This document shows, in pieces, positions 1 through 9,888 of a DNA stretch of 64,000 nt (positions within the stretch are counted from its first letter, which is position 1; each line of letters starts with the position of its first letter). The stretch is from Allolobophora icterica. Taxonomy: Eukaryota; Annelida; Clitellata; Crassiclitellata; Lumbricidae. The translations under genes were made by a program, and so were the position numbers. The notes under the pieces were generated by a model. That model had not been told where the DNA came from, searched no databases, and worked only from the letters and a program-made list of their open reading frames with translations. The stretch is taken from positions 86,156,528 through 86,220,527 of the forward strand of contig OY744605.1 of the NCBI GenBank assembly GCA_963556255.1. Reading direction: 5' to 3'.

Positions 1-1865
1 TTTTGTTTATCAGTAATGTCTGTAGTACTAAATGTGATGAAATCATGAGATAGAGCAATTGCTTCACTTCTAATTTCAAGATCCTGTGGCTGTGTTCCTG
101 CATGCAGTTCAAACTGCTTCGCTGAAGAACTGCTATTCATATAAAGTTCACTGCATGGTTGTTGCTTCTCGGTTGGATGAGTTCTTCTGTGTGTCTTTAG
201 ATGTCCAATTTGTTTGAATCCTTTATTACAAACCTTGCATATGTAAGGCTTTACTCCGGTATGAGCTCTCATATGACTCTGTAGAGAACTGACATATGTA
301 AATAGTATCTGACAAAACTTGCACCTGTATGGTTTCTCGCCAGTATGGGTTCTCATGTGCATTCTCAGGGTACCACCTTGATTAAATGATTTCTGACATA
401 ACTGGCACCTGTATGGTTTTTCACCAGTATGAGTTCTCATGTGGGTTTTCAGATTATTACCTTGACTAAATGATTTCTGACATAACTGACACCTATATGG
501 TTTTTCACCAGTATGAGTTCTCAAGTGGGTTTTAAGATTACCTTGACTAGATGATTTCTGACATAACTGACACTTATATAGTTTTTCACATGTGTGGGTC
601 CGCATGTGCATTTTCAGAGTACTACCTTCATTAAATGATTTCTGACATAATTGGCACCTGTATGGTTTTTCGCCAGTATGGGTTCTCATGTGAGTTTTCA
701 GAGACTTACCTTCACTAAATGATTTCTGACATAACTGACACATGTAGGGTTTTTCGCCAGTATGGGTTCTCATGTGTATTTTCAGATAACTACCTTCACT
801 AAATGATTTCTGACATAACTGACACCTATATGGTTTTTCACCAGTATGAGTTCTCATGTGGCTTTTTAGATTATTACCTTGACTAAATGATTTCTGACAT
901 AACTGGCACCTGTATGGTTTTTCACCAGTATGAGTTCTCATGTGGCTTTTCAGATGACTATCTCTAGCAAATGATTTCTGACATAACTGGCACTTGTAGG
1001 GTTTTTCACCAGTATGAGTTCTCATGTGAGTTTTTAGATAACTATGATTAGCAAATAATTTCTGACATAACTGGCACGTGTATGGTTTTTCACCAGTATG
1101 GGTCCTCATGTGCAGTTTCAGATAACTACCTAGATTAAATGATTTCTGACATAACTGACACCTGTATGGTTTTTCACCAGTATGAGTTCTCATGTGGGTT
1201 TTCAGATGAATATCTCTAGCAAATGATTTCTGACATAACTGGCACTTGTATGGTTTTTCACCAGTATGAGTTCTCATGTGGATTTTCAGAGTACTATAAT
1301 TAGAAAATGATTTCTGACATAACTGGCAGCTGTATGGTTTTTCACCAGTATGAGTTCTCATGTGGATTTTCAGAGTACTATGATTAGCAAATGATTTCTG
1401 ACATAACTGGCACTTGTATGGTTTTTCACCAGTATGAGTTCTCATGTGGGTTTTTAGATGACAATGATTAGCAAATGATTTCTGACATAACTGGCAGCTG
1501 TATGGTTTTTCACCAGTATGGGTCCTCATGTGCAGTTTCAGAGTATTACCTTGATTAAATGATTTCTGACATAACTGGCACCTGTATGGTTTTTCACCAG
1601 TATGAGTTCTCATGTGGATTTTCAGAGTACTATGATTAGCAAATGATTTCTGACATAACTGGCACCTGTATGGTTTTTCACCAGTATGAGTTCTCATGTG
1701 GGTTTTTAGATGACCATGACTAGCAAATGATTTCTGACATAACTGGCACCTGTATGGTTTTTCGCCAGTATGGGTTCTCATGTGCATCTTCAGAGACCTT
1801 TTTTCAATAAATGATGTCTGGCACCTGTGTAGTTTTTCTGCCATATGAATTCTTGTATTCGCCAT
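1..1865 (-). CDS. ZNF-A: poly-C2H2 zinc-finger protein, 3' end beyond the window
   Basis: The minus-strand frame is open from an ATG at 1865 to the window edge. It encodes 19 complete C2H2 fingers (CQLCQKSF...[13 protein letters not shown] repeats, about 84 bp each) after one decayed finger. The first finger keeps one Cys, but its second Cys and neighbours are deleted. TGEKP linkers indicate a sequence-specific nuclear DNA-binding protein, probably a transcription regulator. After the last finger (about 160-235) comes a Ser-rich and FELHAGTQP-type tail shared with ZNF-B and ZNF-C, so the stop should lie about 200-250 bp left of the window. One finger near 541 is shorter by one residue but stays in frame. 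No KRAB, SCAN, ZAD or BTB domain is visible. The ATG is the first in-frame one, but an upstream coding exon cannot be excluded. Target DNA is unknown. Confidence 0.85.
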   Translation of the reverse strand, partial: MANTRIHMAEKLHRCQTSFIEKRSLKMHMRTHTGEKPYRCQLCQKSFASHGHLKTHMRTHTGEKPYRCQLCQKSFANHSTLKIHMRTHTGEKPYRCQLCQKSFNQGNTLKLHMRTHTGEKPYSCQLCQKSFANHCHLKTHMRTHTGEKPYKCQLCQKSFANHSTLKIHMRTHTGEKPYSCQLCQKSFSNYSTLKIHMRTHTGEKPYKCQLCQKSFARDIHLKTHMRTHTGEKPYRCQLCQKSFNLGSYLKLHMRTHTGEKPYTCQLCQKLFANHSYLKTHMRTHTGEKPYKCQLCQKSFARDSHLKSHMRTHTGEKPYRCQLCQKSFSQGNNLKSHMRTHTGEKPYRCQLCQKSFSEGSYLKIHMRTHTGEKPYMCQLCQKSFSEGKSLKTHMRTHTGEKPYRCQLCQKSFNEGSTLKMHMRTHTCEKLYKCQLCQKSSSQGNLKTHLRTHTGEKPYRCQLCQKSFSQGNNLKTHMRTHTGEKPYRCQLCQKSFNQGGTLRMHMRTHTGEKPYRCKFCQILFTYVSSLQSHMRAHTGVKPYICKVCNKGFKQIGHLKTHRRTHPTEKQQPCSELYMNSSSSAKQFELHAGTQPQDLEIRSEAIALSHDFITFSTTDITDKQ

Positions 1866-3189
1866 TAGGCTACTCACTTAGTTGATAGTTTCTCTATTAT
1901 TCTCTAGAATTGGTTTCTTTGATGAGCTCTGAGATGATCTCCTTTAGCATACAGTTTCTGAAATAGTGTGGTTTGTTAAATGCTTCCTATGTGCTTCTCC
2001 AATCACCGGATTCAAGACAAAGTTGGGATTTGTATGGCTTTGTAAAGCATGGGTTTTGGAAGGCACTTAGAAGCAACTGACTGTGTAAAGAGTTTCTGCA
2101 ATTGTTGTTGTCACAGCCTTTCGAACAGCAGCAGTGTTCAGTTTCTCACGTTGTTGACGACTTCATTTATGTCGAAATACTGAAGCTATCCATCCTTTGT
2201 GTAATAGCACAGTTACATGCTATTGTTCAGTCTGATTTTAACCGAAGATGAAATAGTTGACGATAGTGAAAGTTGTAGTCAAATAAATCTGCTGTAATGT
2301 TCTTGATGCAGATTAGTGACAAGTAGATCTTGTCTTGCAACTGAAGTTTGAAGCTCGAACAGAATGCTGCTTGTCTTCTTCATGTACTTCCTAAAAAGGA
2401 ACAGTAAAACCTGAATATTAATATGTTTTAAAAGATTGAACATAAATTCATTACTGCTCATTTAAGTGGAATGACTATTCTTCATTCGCAGTTGAGTGAC
2501 TAGTTAGTAATAATGACAAGGTACCTTTCCAGGAACTTGTAAACTAATTTTCTAATAAGAATTTCTCTTGCCTAGACATTTAATGTTACAGCTCTGGCCT
2601 TACACCTGGACTTAAAAGTATACCATTCCGTTAAAAGGCACATAACATAATACGAATTTTAAATCAAACCATCTAAAATCATCACAGTAGGTTCAAAAAG
2701 TAGCACAGCTAAAAGTTGGCAAATTTGCTAACAGGCTACCATATTATTTTATCTATAGAAGATATGATTTAAAACTGAAACTGAAATAAAGCACTTCAGG
2801 GATAAAAGGGAGAAAATTCTTTAACGTTCGGTGTATATTGCCGTTTAATAAAATGCAATAGCTTAGTGTAGCTCCATCGTTCGTCCTTCTGGCTCTTTGC
2901 CACTGGGTACTTGCACATGGGAACTTATCCAGCAATGACTTTGTCGTACATCATACACTCTGTGTGCACAGGAGGACCACATGCATGGAGTATGATGAGC
3001 TTTTAAACATTGATCAGACACTGTAAGAGATGCTTGTCCCATTTCCCCAATCCAAAGAGCCAGAAGGACGGACGACGGAGAACATTGACTCTTGAAGATG
3101 GTGTTGTATAAAAAAATACATGGAGGAAGAAAACAGGAAACCACATCCTTATCCATCCCTAGTACGATGAAAATATACAACAACGAATG
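1866..3189. other. 5' flank of ZNF-A, shared with ZNF-B and ZNF-C
   Basis: No supported coding gene. This stretch matches the 5' flank of ZNF-C (25950-27380, same orientation) and of ZNF-B (about 13680-14790, opposite orientation). About 1920-2100 holds a decayed finger-like segment upstream of the ATG, whose ZNF-C counterpart (25974-26183) reads HRCQLF..L.AKGDHLRLHQ. Promoter elements and any 5' exon would be expected here but I could not define them. Confidence 0.55.
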
Positions 3190-3874
3190 AAATTAACAAC
3201 GTTAGCGGGACTCCTCAGACTGCCATGGGGAGTGTCGCGTACGGCAGGAGAGGTAACTGGGCTTTCTCGGTCGTCAAGCAGTAAAACCGTGCCCAAAAGC
3301 AAACTCATATGAGGATAGGTACTTGGAATATGCAAACAATGTAAAGAGCTGGAATGTTAGCACAATTACTCCGTGCAATGAGAAGACCAAGAATGCAGAT
3401 CCCGGGGTTGACGGAGGTCAGATGGAAGATGATGGAAACTTAGAAAGTGATGGATTAAAGGTTACATACTCGGGATGGACAAGCACCAGAGAGGAGTCGC
3501 ATTGCTGCTATAAATGACTGTTTTAGGGGGACTTGTAGATTGTGTCACCAGCACCAGAAAACATATGGAGAGAATTACGGTTGCCAGATTAAGGACAGAA
3601 CCAGTAAAAGACCTGTGCAGATGTAGGAAGAGGTGCTGGTTTGGTGAGTCTGTATAGTGGCTCAGATAATTGCCGTAAAGGTTGTGGGGAGTCTCATGAA
3701 GGTCACGAGATTTGCAAATTGCAGATGCCCATACCATAATAGACGTCGAAACGAACTATTAGACGAAGCATAACCCCTTGTTGCAATTGTAAGGAGAGGT
3801 CTACGTTCACTTTGAAATTATATGTTAAGAATTCGTCCCCTTGACATACGACTTTTATGGTTATACTCCTTAGA

Positions 3875-4320
3875 GGTCATCCATAAAGGACATCCGCAAA
3901 ATATGACATACTTTGGACCCTCTTGTCCGCATTTACCCGTATTTGACCTTACGGACGTCTGTACGTCAAAGCCAATGAACGAAAAGCCAACAGTGTGACT
4001 AACGAAGCTACCAGTCTCTAAGGCAATCAAGAAGAAACTACATATTTCAACGGCGATGTTATACCTGTTAGACTTTTCAAGACGAGAGTGTATTAAAGTT
4101 ATACTACACAGCATAAGGTTATGAGGTTTTTGGCAATCACCTCACCGACCTTTCATCTCTCGGGGAAGGTTGAAACAAGGTGTTTAAAAAATAAAAAAAT
4201 TAGAAATTAATATGCGGTCGTCTGTATACTGGCCATAACCCACCTTACCCCCTTCCGCATTTGTCCGCATTTGAATGACCCCTCCCTCCCCCTCATTGCG
4301 AACGTCCTTTATGGATGACC
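3875..4320. mobile_element. Small inverted-repeat element inside LINE copy 1
   Basis: A 23-bp inverted repeat (3875-3897 against 4298-4320, two mismatches, starting GGTCATCCATAAAGGAC) encloses about 400 bp with no coding capacity. A shorter relative (about 28720-28800) sits at the matching place in LINE copy 2. No target duplication was identified, so the superfamily is open. Confidence 0.5.
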
Positions 4321-4864
4321 CCTTATAGATATAGTCCATCCATAATTATTGTTAATTAAGAATTCATCCTCCTTGATTTAGATAGACTGCTAGCATATTT
4401 TCATATTGGAAGCTATTGGAATCAGTACTGTAATATTGGAAGGGCTTGAAAATGTGGATGACAGAGAAGAGGTTGGGGGAGTCTGATCAAGGCCAGATTA
4501 AGGACAGATTTGCAGAAGACGCGCCAATGGTAACAGGTACCAATGCAAGCCTGCAGAGAACAATTGATGCACTGAACAAAACATCGGAAGAAAATAGTAC
4601 GAGGATAAAGAGAAAGGAAACAAAGGTGATGAGATGGAGTAAATACAAATGAAAAGGAATAAATATTGTCACTGATGCTTCAGAGATCGATCAATTTTAC
4701 CAATTTTGTTATCTTAACAACAGATGACTGCAGATGAAGTGCTAAGATTAGGACAATTATAACAATAGGAAAGGAAGCATTTGGGAAGAGAGGAAAGCTT
4801 CTGAGAGGAAGACTGAATCTCGATCTAAAGAAAAGAATGTCAGAAAGCCTCATATGGAGCATGG

Positions 4865-4943
4865 ACACTAAATGCAATCGTAATCTCCAAACCTCTATAG
4901 AGCCACTCGAAGGCTAAGTGCAAGGCACCAGCCTATTCACAAG
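4865..4943. mobile_element. 79-bp insertion in the LINE RT frame, copy 1
   Basis: The LINE would read ..WS(V)-ALYGSETWT.. if these 79 bp were absent. They contain AATCTCCAAAC, a GAGCCACTCGAAGG stem region and CACCAGCCTATTCAC. The same segment is at 29079-29157 in LINE copy 2 and, in longer form, near 6992-7072 and 31211-31290. Confidence 0.5.
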
Positions 4944-5385
4944 CGCTATATGGCTCAGAGACATGGACTGTTGGAAAGGCAGAAATGGAGATGCACGAGG
5001 CATGTGAAATGTGGGTATGGAGAAAACTGGCTAAGATCAGTTGGAGCGACTATAAAACAAACGACGTGTTGCAACTGGAGCAAAAGGAGACAACAAAGAG
5101 GAGACAATGAACTGGATGAACATTAATTGCAATGGATTAGAAAGAGCTAGGCTCGAACCTAAACTACTGTATGCAAGACAACTAACCACAAGCAATGTCA
5201 ATGTCATTCAGTTAAGGATTCACAGAATCCAAATGAGCACTAAGTGGAAATTCGCTCATGTACTTGAAGGAAGAATTAAAGGGAAGAAACATCCAGGAAG
5301 ACAAAGAAATATTATGTTGAACTGGATGATAGATAAAGGAAACAGACGAGGATATAAAGTAAATGAAAAAGGCACAAAATAGAGA

Positions 5386-5885
5386 AAAACAGCGTCGCTA
5401 ACACATAGCTCAAAAACACTGCAGTTCCACTTAAAACACTGCACTTTAAAATAATGTCCTCCATTGTTCCAGTTATATTATTACGAGGAGATTCCTTGCA
5501 TGTTTCATTTCACCGATATGTTTAAGCAATGCTGTAGTCAAAATTTAAGATAATATCGTTTATGTATAAACCAACAGTTTATAATTGTACTATGATACAG
5601 TACTTGTATTATTGTACTATGATACAATAAAATATAATTATGCATAACACTCAAATTAAAATTCTTAAAATTATAAAAACAAGCATATTGCTATTTGAAA
5701 TTATGCTAACATACAACACTCACATCATTAAATACTTATATTATTTAATTAATTCATTTGCTGTCAACAATCTCTCAGTATGAAAAAACTGAGCGTATAT
5801 TATGATCGCTCATCAAGTCGGTAAAGAAATTTTTTCACAATCATCTGATTCTATCGACTTAAAAGATATCCATGTAGAACAAGTA
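5386..5885. other. AT-rich sequence, no gene seen
   Basis: This AT-rich stretch matches 29600-30050 in the ZNF-C block. It contains a short repeat around 5585-5635 (ATTGTACTATGATACA twice). No coding signal was recognised. Confidence 0.5.
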
Positions 5886-6442
5886 ATCGCTTGTGGGATA
5901 GTCAACTCTCGCCTTGACTATTGCAACAGCCTTCTCTACGGGACATCATCAAAAAATCTAACCTCTCTACAACGCATCCAAAACAACCTCGCTCGTGTCA
6001 TATGCAACTCCCCATATCGTGCCAGCAGTAAGCCACTCCTCAAATCCCTCCACTGGCTACCCGTCAAGGAAAGGATCATCTACAAAATCTCCGTCATCAC
6101 CTATAACTGCATCACAACACATACTCCGTCATATCTCTCCGACCTTCTTCACAACCACATGCCATCGAGAAACATGCGGTCATCTTGAACCCGAACCCTT
6201 GTCCTTCATCGGTGTCGCACTACAACTGCATCAAAATCTTTCACCTCGTCCGCCCCTCGAATCTGGAACAACCTACCAACCAACATCAGGATCTCTATGA
6301 CTCTTGCCACTTTTAAGAAAAACTTAAAGACCGAACTTTTCAAACAGGCCTATCTGGACTGATCTCCCTGCTCCCAGTGCTTCTGAATCGTTGCATCGAT
6401 TTCCTTTCGACTGTTTACGAACTATGGCACTTAAATCTCTGC

Positions 6443-6502
<60 letters not shown>

Positions 6503-6503
6503 C
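5886..6503 (+). mobile_element. 5'-truncated L2/CR1-like LINE with an (ATT)n tail
   Basis: The plus frame encodes the RT C-terminal region: SRLDYCNSLLYG, LQRIQNNLARVI, LHWLPVKERIIYKI, APSYL-like TPSYLSDLL, then WNNLPTNIR and FKKNLKTELFKQAY. One in-frame TGA near 6186 splits it. The element ends in (ATT)n. Boundaries come from the paralogous block, where the target runs uninterrupted apart from a different insertion; a 4-bp AGTA flanks both ends (5882-5885 and 6504-6507). It inserted after, or was lost from the other copy of, the ZNF-A/ZNF-C duplication. Confidence 0.7.
6440..6502. repeat. (ATT)n microsatellite, LINE tail
   Basis: About 20 uninterrupted ATT units form the 3' end of the LINE fragment. 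Reverse-strand poly-Asn reading is an artefact. Confidence 0.9.
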
Positions 6504-7141
6504 AGTACCAAAAATCAAGCAATACATAATGTAGAAGAAATGGCAAAGCTCAAGATTAATTAATTGCCCGACTTTACATTACTTATTAACGCTTGTTGAT
6601 CAACGTGTAATAAAATACGACATTGACAAGAAACTGCGTCTAACGACATCTAGTGGTCTAATGTTCGTCAGATTGATTTTCCAGCCATCGTCCACATGGA
6701 ATAAAACATTCAACTCAAACCATAATATTAGCAACTCTCTCGTTTACCTAGTTGTCGTTAAATAATTTGTTTATCCACTAAATATTTACCTACTAAATTA
6801 TATTCACACAGTTACAGAATCTAACCAGGTTTGGCATTAAAGTCGAATTTCCTCATAATCTGGTCCAGACTGGCCGGTCAGCACAAAATGGCGTTCGATG
6901 AAAGTATTTTATTCCAACAACAAGTAAGCTGGAGTTTTTGAAAGTATACGCTGTCATCTGGTGAATAAATTTTAACGCGCTACAACAGCTAATATGAATC
7001 GTAATTGTAATCGTAATCTCCAAACTTCTAAAGCGCCTCTCGAAGGCCAAGCGCAGGGCTTCAGCCTATTCAAAATTAATCAGAGGGGTTCCAGAAAATA
7101 ATCCAAGAGAAGTCTAAGTCCAAAAAAAACTACCAGTTGGA
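6504..7141. other. Duplicated non-coding flank
   Basis: Closely matches 30716-31340. It includes a TCTAACGACATCTAGTGGT motif at 6639-6657 and a copy of the short AATCTCCAAACTTCTAAAGCG repeat at 6992-7072. No gene was recognised. Confidence 0.5.
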
Positions 7142-7666
7142 TGGATCCAGAGTTTAACGACATCTTATAGCAACAAAGGCTGTTGACGTCGACAGAAATT
7201 TGTTTGGCATAATAAAAACTACCGGTTAAACGAAATTTCCTCATTCATAGCCTCTCGAGAACGTAATTAAAGGTGTTTACATAGAACTACTCACGCATGA
7301 GAATTACTAGTATCGAGTTTTAACCAAAATATAATGGTTATTATTATGGCCAAATGAATGAATGAATACTCCTTTATTGCACATCATAGCTGACATATAC
7401 GTATCGACGTCAACGGACTTTGATGCCATAAATTAGCGTTAAACTGTTGGAATTCATTCAGAATCGCTCGTGTCCTTTGCCGTTAATTCCTAAATTTATG
7501 GTATGGTAAGATCAACGTCGATAATGACGGTTGACATTAGGTTTCGCGGTTTAGACACCTTTAAAACAATTTCAATCTGAGCAATATATATTGTAATCTG
7601 CAAAAATGATTTCTGCCGACGTCGACAGCCTCTGTTGCTATAAGATGTCGTTAAACTCTGGATCCA
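7142..7666. mobile_element. MITE with about 60-bp terminal inverted repeats
   Basis: The left end (TGGATCCAGAGTTTAACGAC...) and right end are reverse complements over about 60 bp with few differences, including TTATAGCAACA and GACGTCGACAG. The interior is about 400 bp and non-coding. No clear target duplication was found, so the superfamily is unassigned. Half-copies of the same end motif occur near 40496, 42550 and 43600. Confidence 0.65.
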
Positions 7667-8207
7667 CCACCCACTATATTTTCTAATAATTGATCGCTAA
7701 ATTCCAATAATTTGGGGGATATTTTAGGGTAAGGTCGACGTCAAGATTATGGTTGAAACAAATGTAACTAATTTGAATACTGGATAATTCCGTCGTATTC
7801 ATCCATTGCTTTGTTGATATTATCCTCCTCTCTTTTGTTTACCTATTCAATACAACACTGTAGGAACACTTTTTGAATATGATTCATTGGAATTTCATTT
7901 CTGCGAAACGTGCTGGATTAACTATACATGTGGATAAAACAAAAACAACGGTAGGCCCTATTTGGCAAAGAGACAATAGAAAAGGAAATAAGAGTGCAAG
8001 AGGAGGTGATTGAAAATGTAACGGAATTTGTGTACTTATTCAGTTTGCTAACATGGAATAATGATTGCACAAGGGACATAAAGGCAAGAATAGTTTTTTG
8101 TGAGTATACGCTACAGTATTTTAATATAAATAAATATCAATATTTTGTGAGGTGAGTATGCGGTCTCCAGAGGTGAGTACACGCTGTATACCCACGTATA
8201 CGCTCGA
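7667..8207. other. No gene seen
   Basis: AT-rich. A few short frames carry no recognised motif. Nothing supported. Confidence 0.4.
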
Positions 8208-8500
8208 CTACAGCCCTGATAATCAGAGACCTCGTCAACTACTTTGAGGACAACTGGTTTGGTAGACCGGTAAGAAAAAGTGGGCGAAGTGCTCCGTTGT
8301 TCGCTCATTCCTTATGGAACTGTTTCGGTGCTGTTCTACAGGATCTGCCCAGAACCAACAACTCTGTTGAAGGATGGCACCGAGGATTTAGCGACCCAAT
8401 CGGTGCCAATCATCCGACCATCTGGAAATTCATCAATGCACTGAAGACGGAGCAGAATATGAATGAGATGAAGAGCGAGCAAAACATCGTAGCAGTTTGA
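8208..8500 (+). pseudogene. MULE-type transposase C-terminal fragment
   Basis: The plus frame reads LVNYFEDNWFG RP..., then LFAHSLWNCFGAVL, PRTNNSVEGWH and HPTIWKFINALKTEQ before a stop at 8500. This is the conserved C-terminal signature of Mutator-like transposases common in invertebrate genomes. The catalytic part and the zinc finger are absent, so it is a remnant. No terminal repeats were found. The family call is from memory of the NNSVEGWH..HP.IW+F pattern. Confidence 0.6.
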
Positions 8501-8726
8501 GAGTTTTATATAAAAAAGACTGGGAGGGTTAGACTTTGATTCTTGTGGAGTTGGGGTGTGCAATGAAGACTTTACTATGGGGTCCTAAAAAAGACTAGGG
8601 GGTTGAACCCCCTAACTTCCCCGACAATTCTCACCCTGCATCGTAGGACAACTACCAAATCCATCTCGAAGAATATACAATTAAGGAAGCTGCAGAAAGA
8701 ATTTTAAAAATCGTCGTCGATTACAC

Positions 8727-8820
<94 letters not shown>
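8727..8820. repeat. (AAT)n microsatellite
   Basis: About 31 AAT units. The following sequence (GCGCCTGCAAACGCAC...) resembles the antisense end of a dispersed repeat also seen near 37320, so this may be the tail of an antisense retroelement. Confidence 0.85.
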
Positions 8821-9325
8821 CTTTTCTTTAATTAAGCGCCTGCAAACGCACTACGCTGTACAGTGAACACACATATAGTAGAAACGGCAGCCACACAGGG
8901 CGCCTTATATACATGTATTAAGTAGAAGCACATGATAACAGTTTTACAGGAGTCGAATATAACTGCTTATGCGGCAGCCATCATACGGCGCCAAATCACG
9001 GCCTACTATTCATAACCGCCGCCTAGCGAGTGGAAGGCAGAATTAACCTTAAATTAAAGGCTGTCTACCGGGTTCGATCTTGCAATGGTACCTTCAGCTC
9101 TTCACGCCAGTGTCTTAGGCCTATTCATTATTCTATGGGCCCCCGCACGATATTGGACTATCTACGTGGAATCGGACATGATTTGAGTCTCCAGGTTTAA
9201 CATTAAATTGATAAGTAAACTTCGTTTAACATTTTAAAGACAGGTTTCACATTAAACTTGTAACATTAAATTAGGTTAGAGTCTTGTATACTTCGTATGT
9301 ATAGGCCTACTTCGTTATAAGACGC
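8821..9325. other. No gene seen; left flank of the piggyBac element
   Basis: Contains a minus-strand repeat segment (8829-9000) and short ACATTAAA direct repeats (9198-9270). Nothing coding was recognised. Confidence 0.4.
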
Positions 9326-9888
9326 TTAACCTTCGCCACACGTTTGGGGGTCAAATAGACCCCCAGGGGTATATTTTCATCTGTAACTTTCTAAAATGTG
9401 GGCACCAAAAAGTTTCCTTTGGTGACTTTTCCTAAAAATTCCTCCTTGTCAAAATGGTATGAGTGACGTCATACGTTGACGCTTAGTTCTGACGCTGTGA
9501 CGTCATTTTGGTGAGATCTTAGAGTGAAATTCATGTCCATATCATTAGTGTCCATACAATGAGGTGTATCTCTGCTTCTACGCAAGGTATCTTGAAGATT
9601 ATTTTTTTGTTTCCAATGTTTTAGGGGTCAGGGAATTCACTCCAGCTACTGACAAATGCCTGACCTTGACGGAAGACCTTGAAATTCAAGGTCACATGAT
9701 TTTTTACATGACCATACCTATCTCTCTACTATACCTGTTAGAACAACGAAGTTGTTTGGTTTCTATGGTTATTTGGTACAAGGAACTCAACAAAATATAA
9801 ACAAAACACAACTGGAATATGTTATGTTACATCTTATGTTACATCGTTTCACTTCTCATAATTTGTTTATGACTTGTTGCCAGTGTAT

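Larger units (their letters stand above)
3190..5385 (+). pseudogene. Decayed LINE (APE endonuclease + reverse transcriptase), copy 1
   Basis: Scattered plus-strand fragments in the expected order match an endonuclease-reverse transcriptase LINE. An endonuclease start (MRIGTWNM-type) lies near 3309-3480. An RT block ending RFAEDAPMVTG..LQRTIDALNKTSEE lies at about 4500-4610, where the catalytic pair is altered from the usual FADD. The C-terminal GSETWT, EACEMW and EGRIKGKKHPGRQRN region lies at about 4950-5380. Stops and frameshifts are many, so it is dead. An inverted-repeat element interrupts it at 3875-4320 and a 79-bp segment at 4865-4943. The same remnant recurs at 27380-29600 in the ZNF-C block, so it predates that duplication. 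The clade (RTE- or CR1-like) is not certain. Confidence 0.6.

Noticed and set aside
6324..6527. Poly-Asn protein (also 62764-63150)
   Set aside because: Translation of (ATT)n microsatellites.
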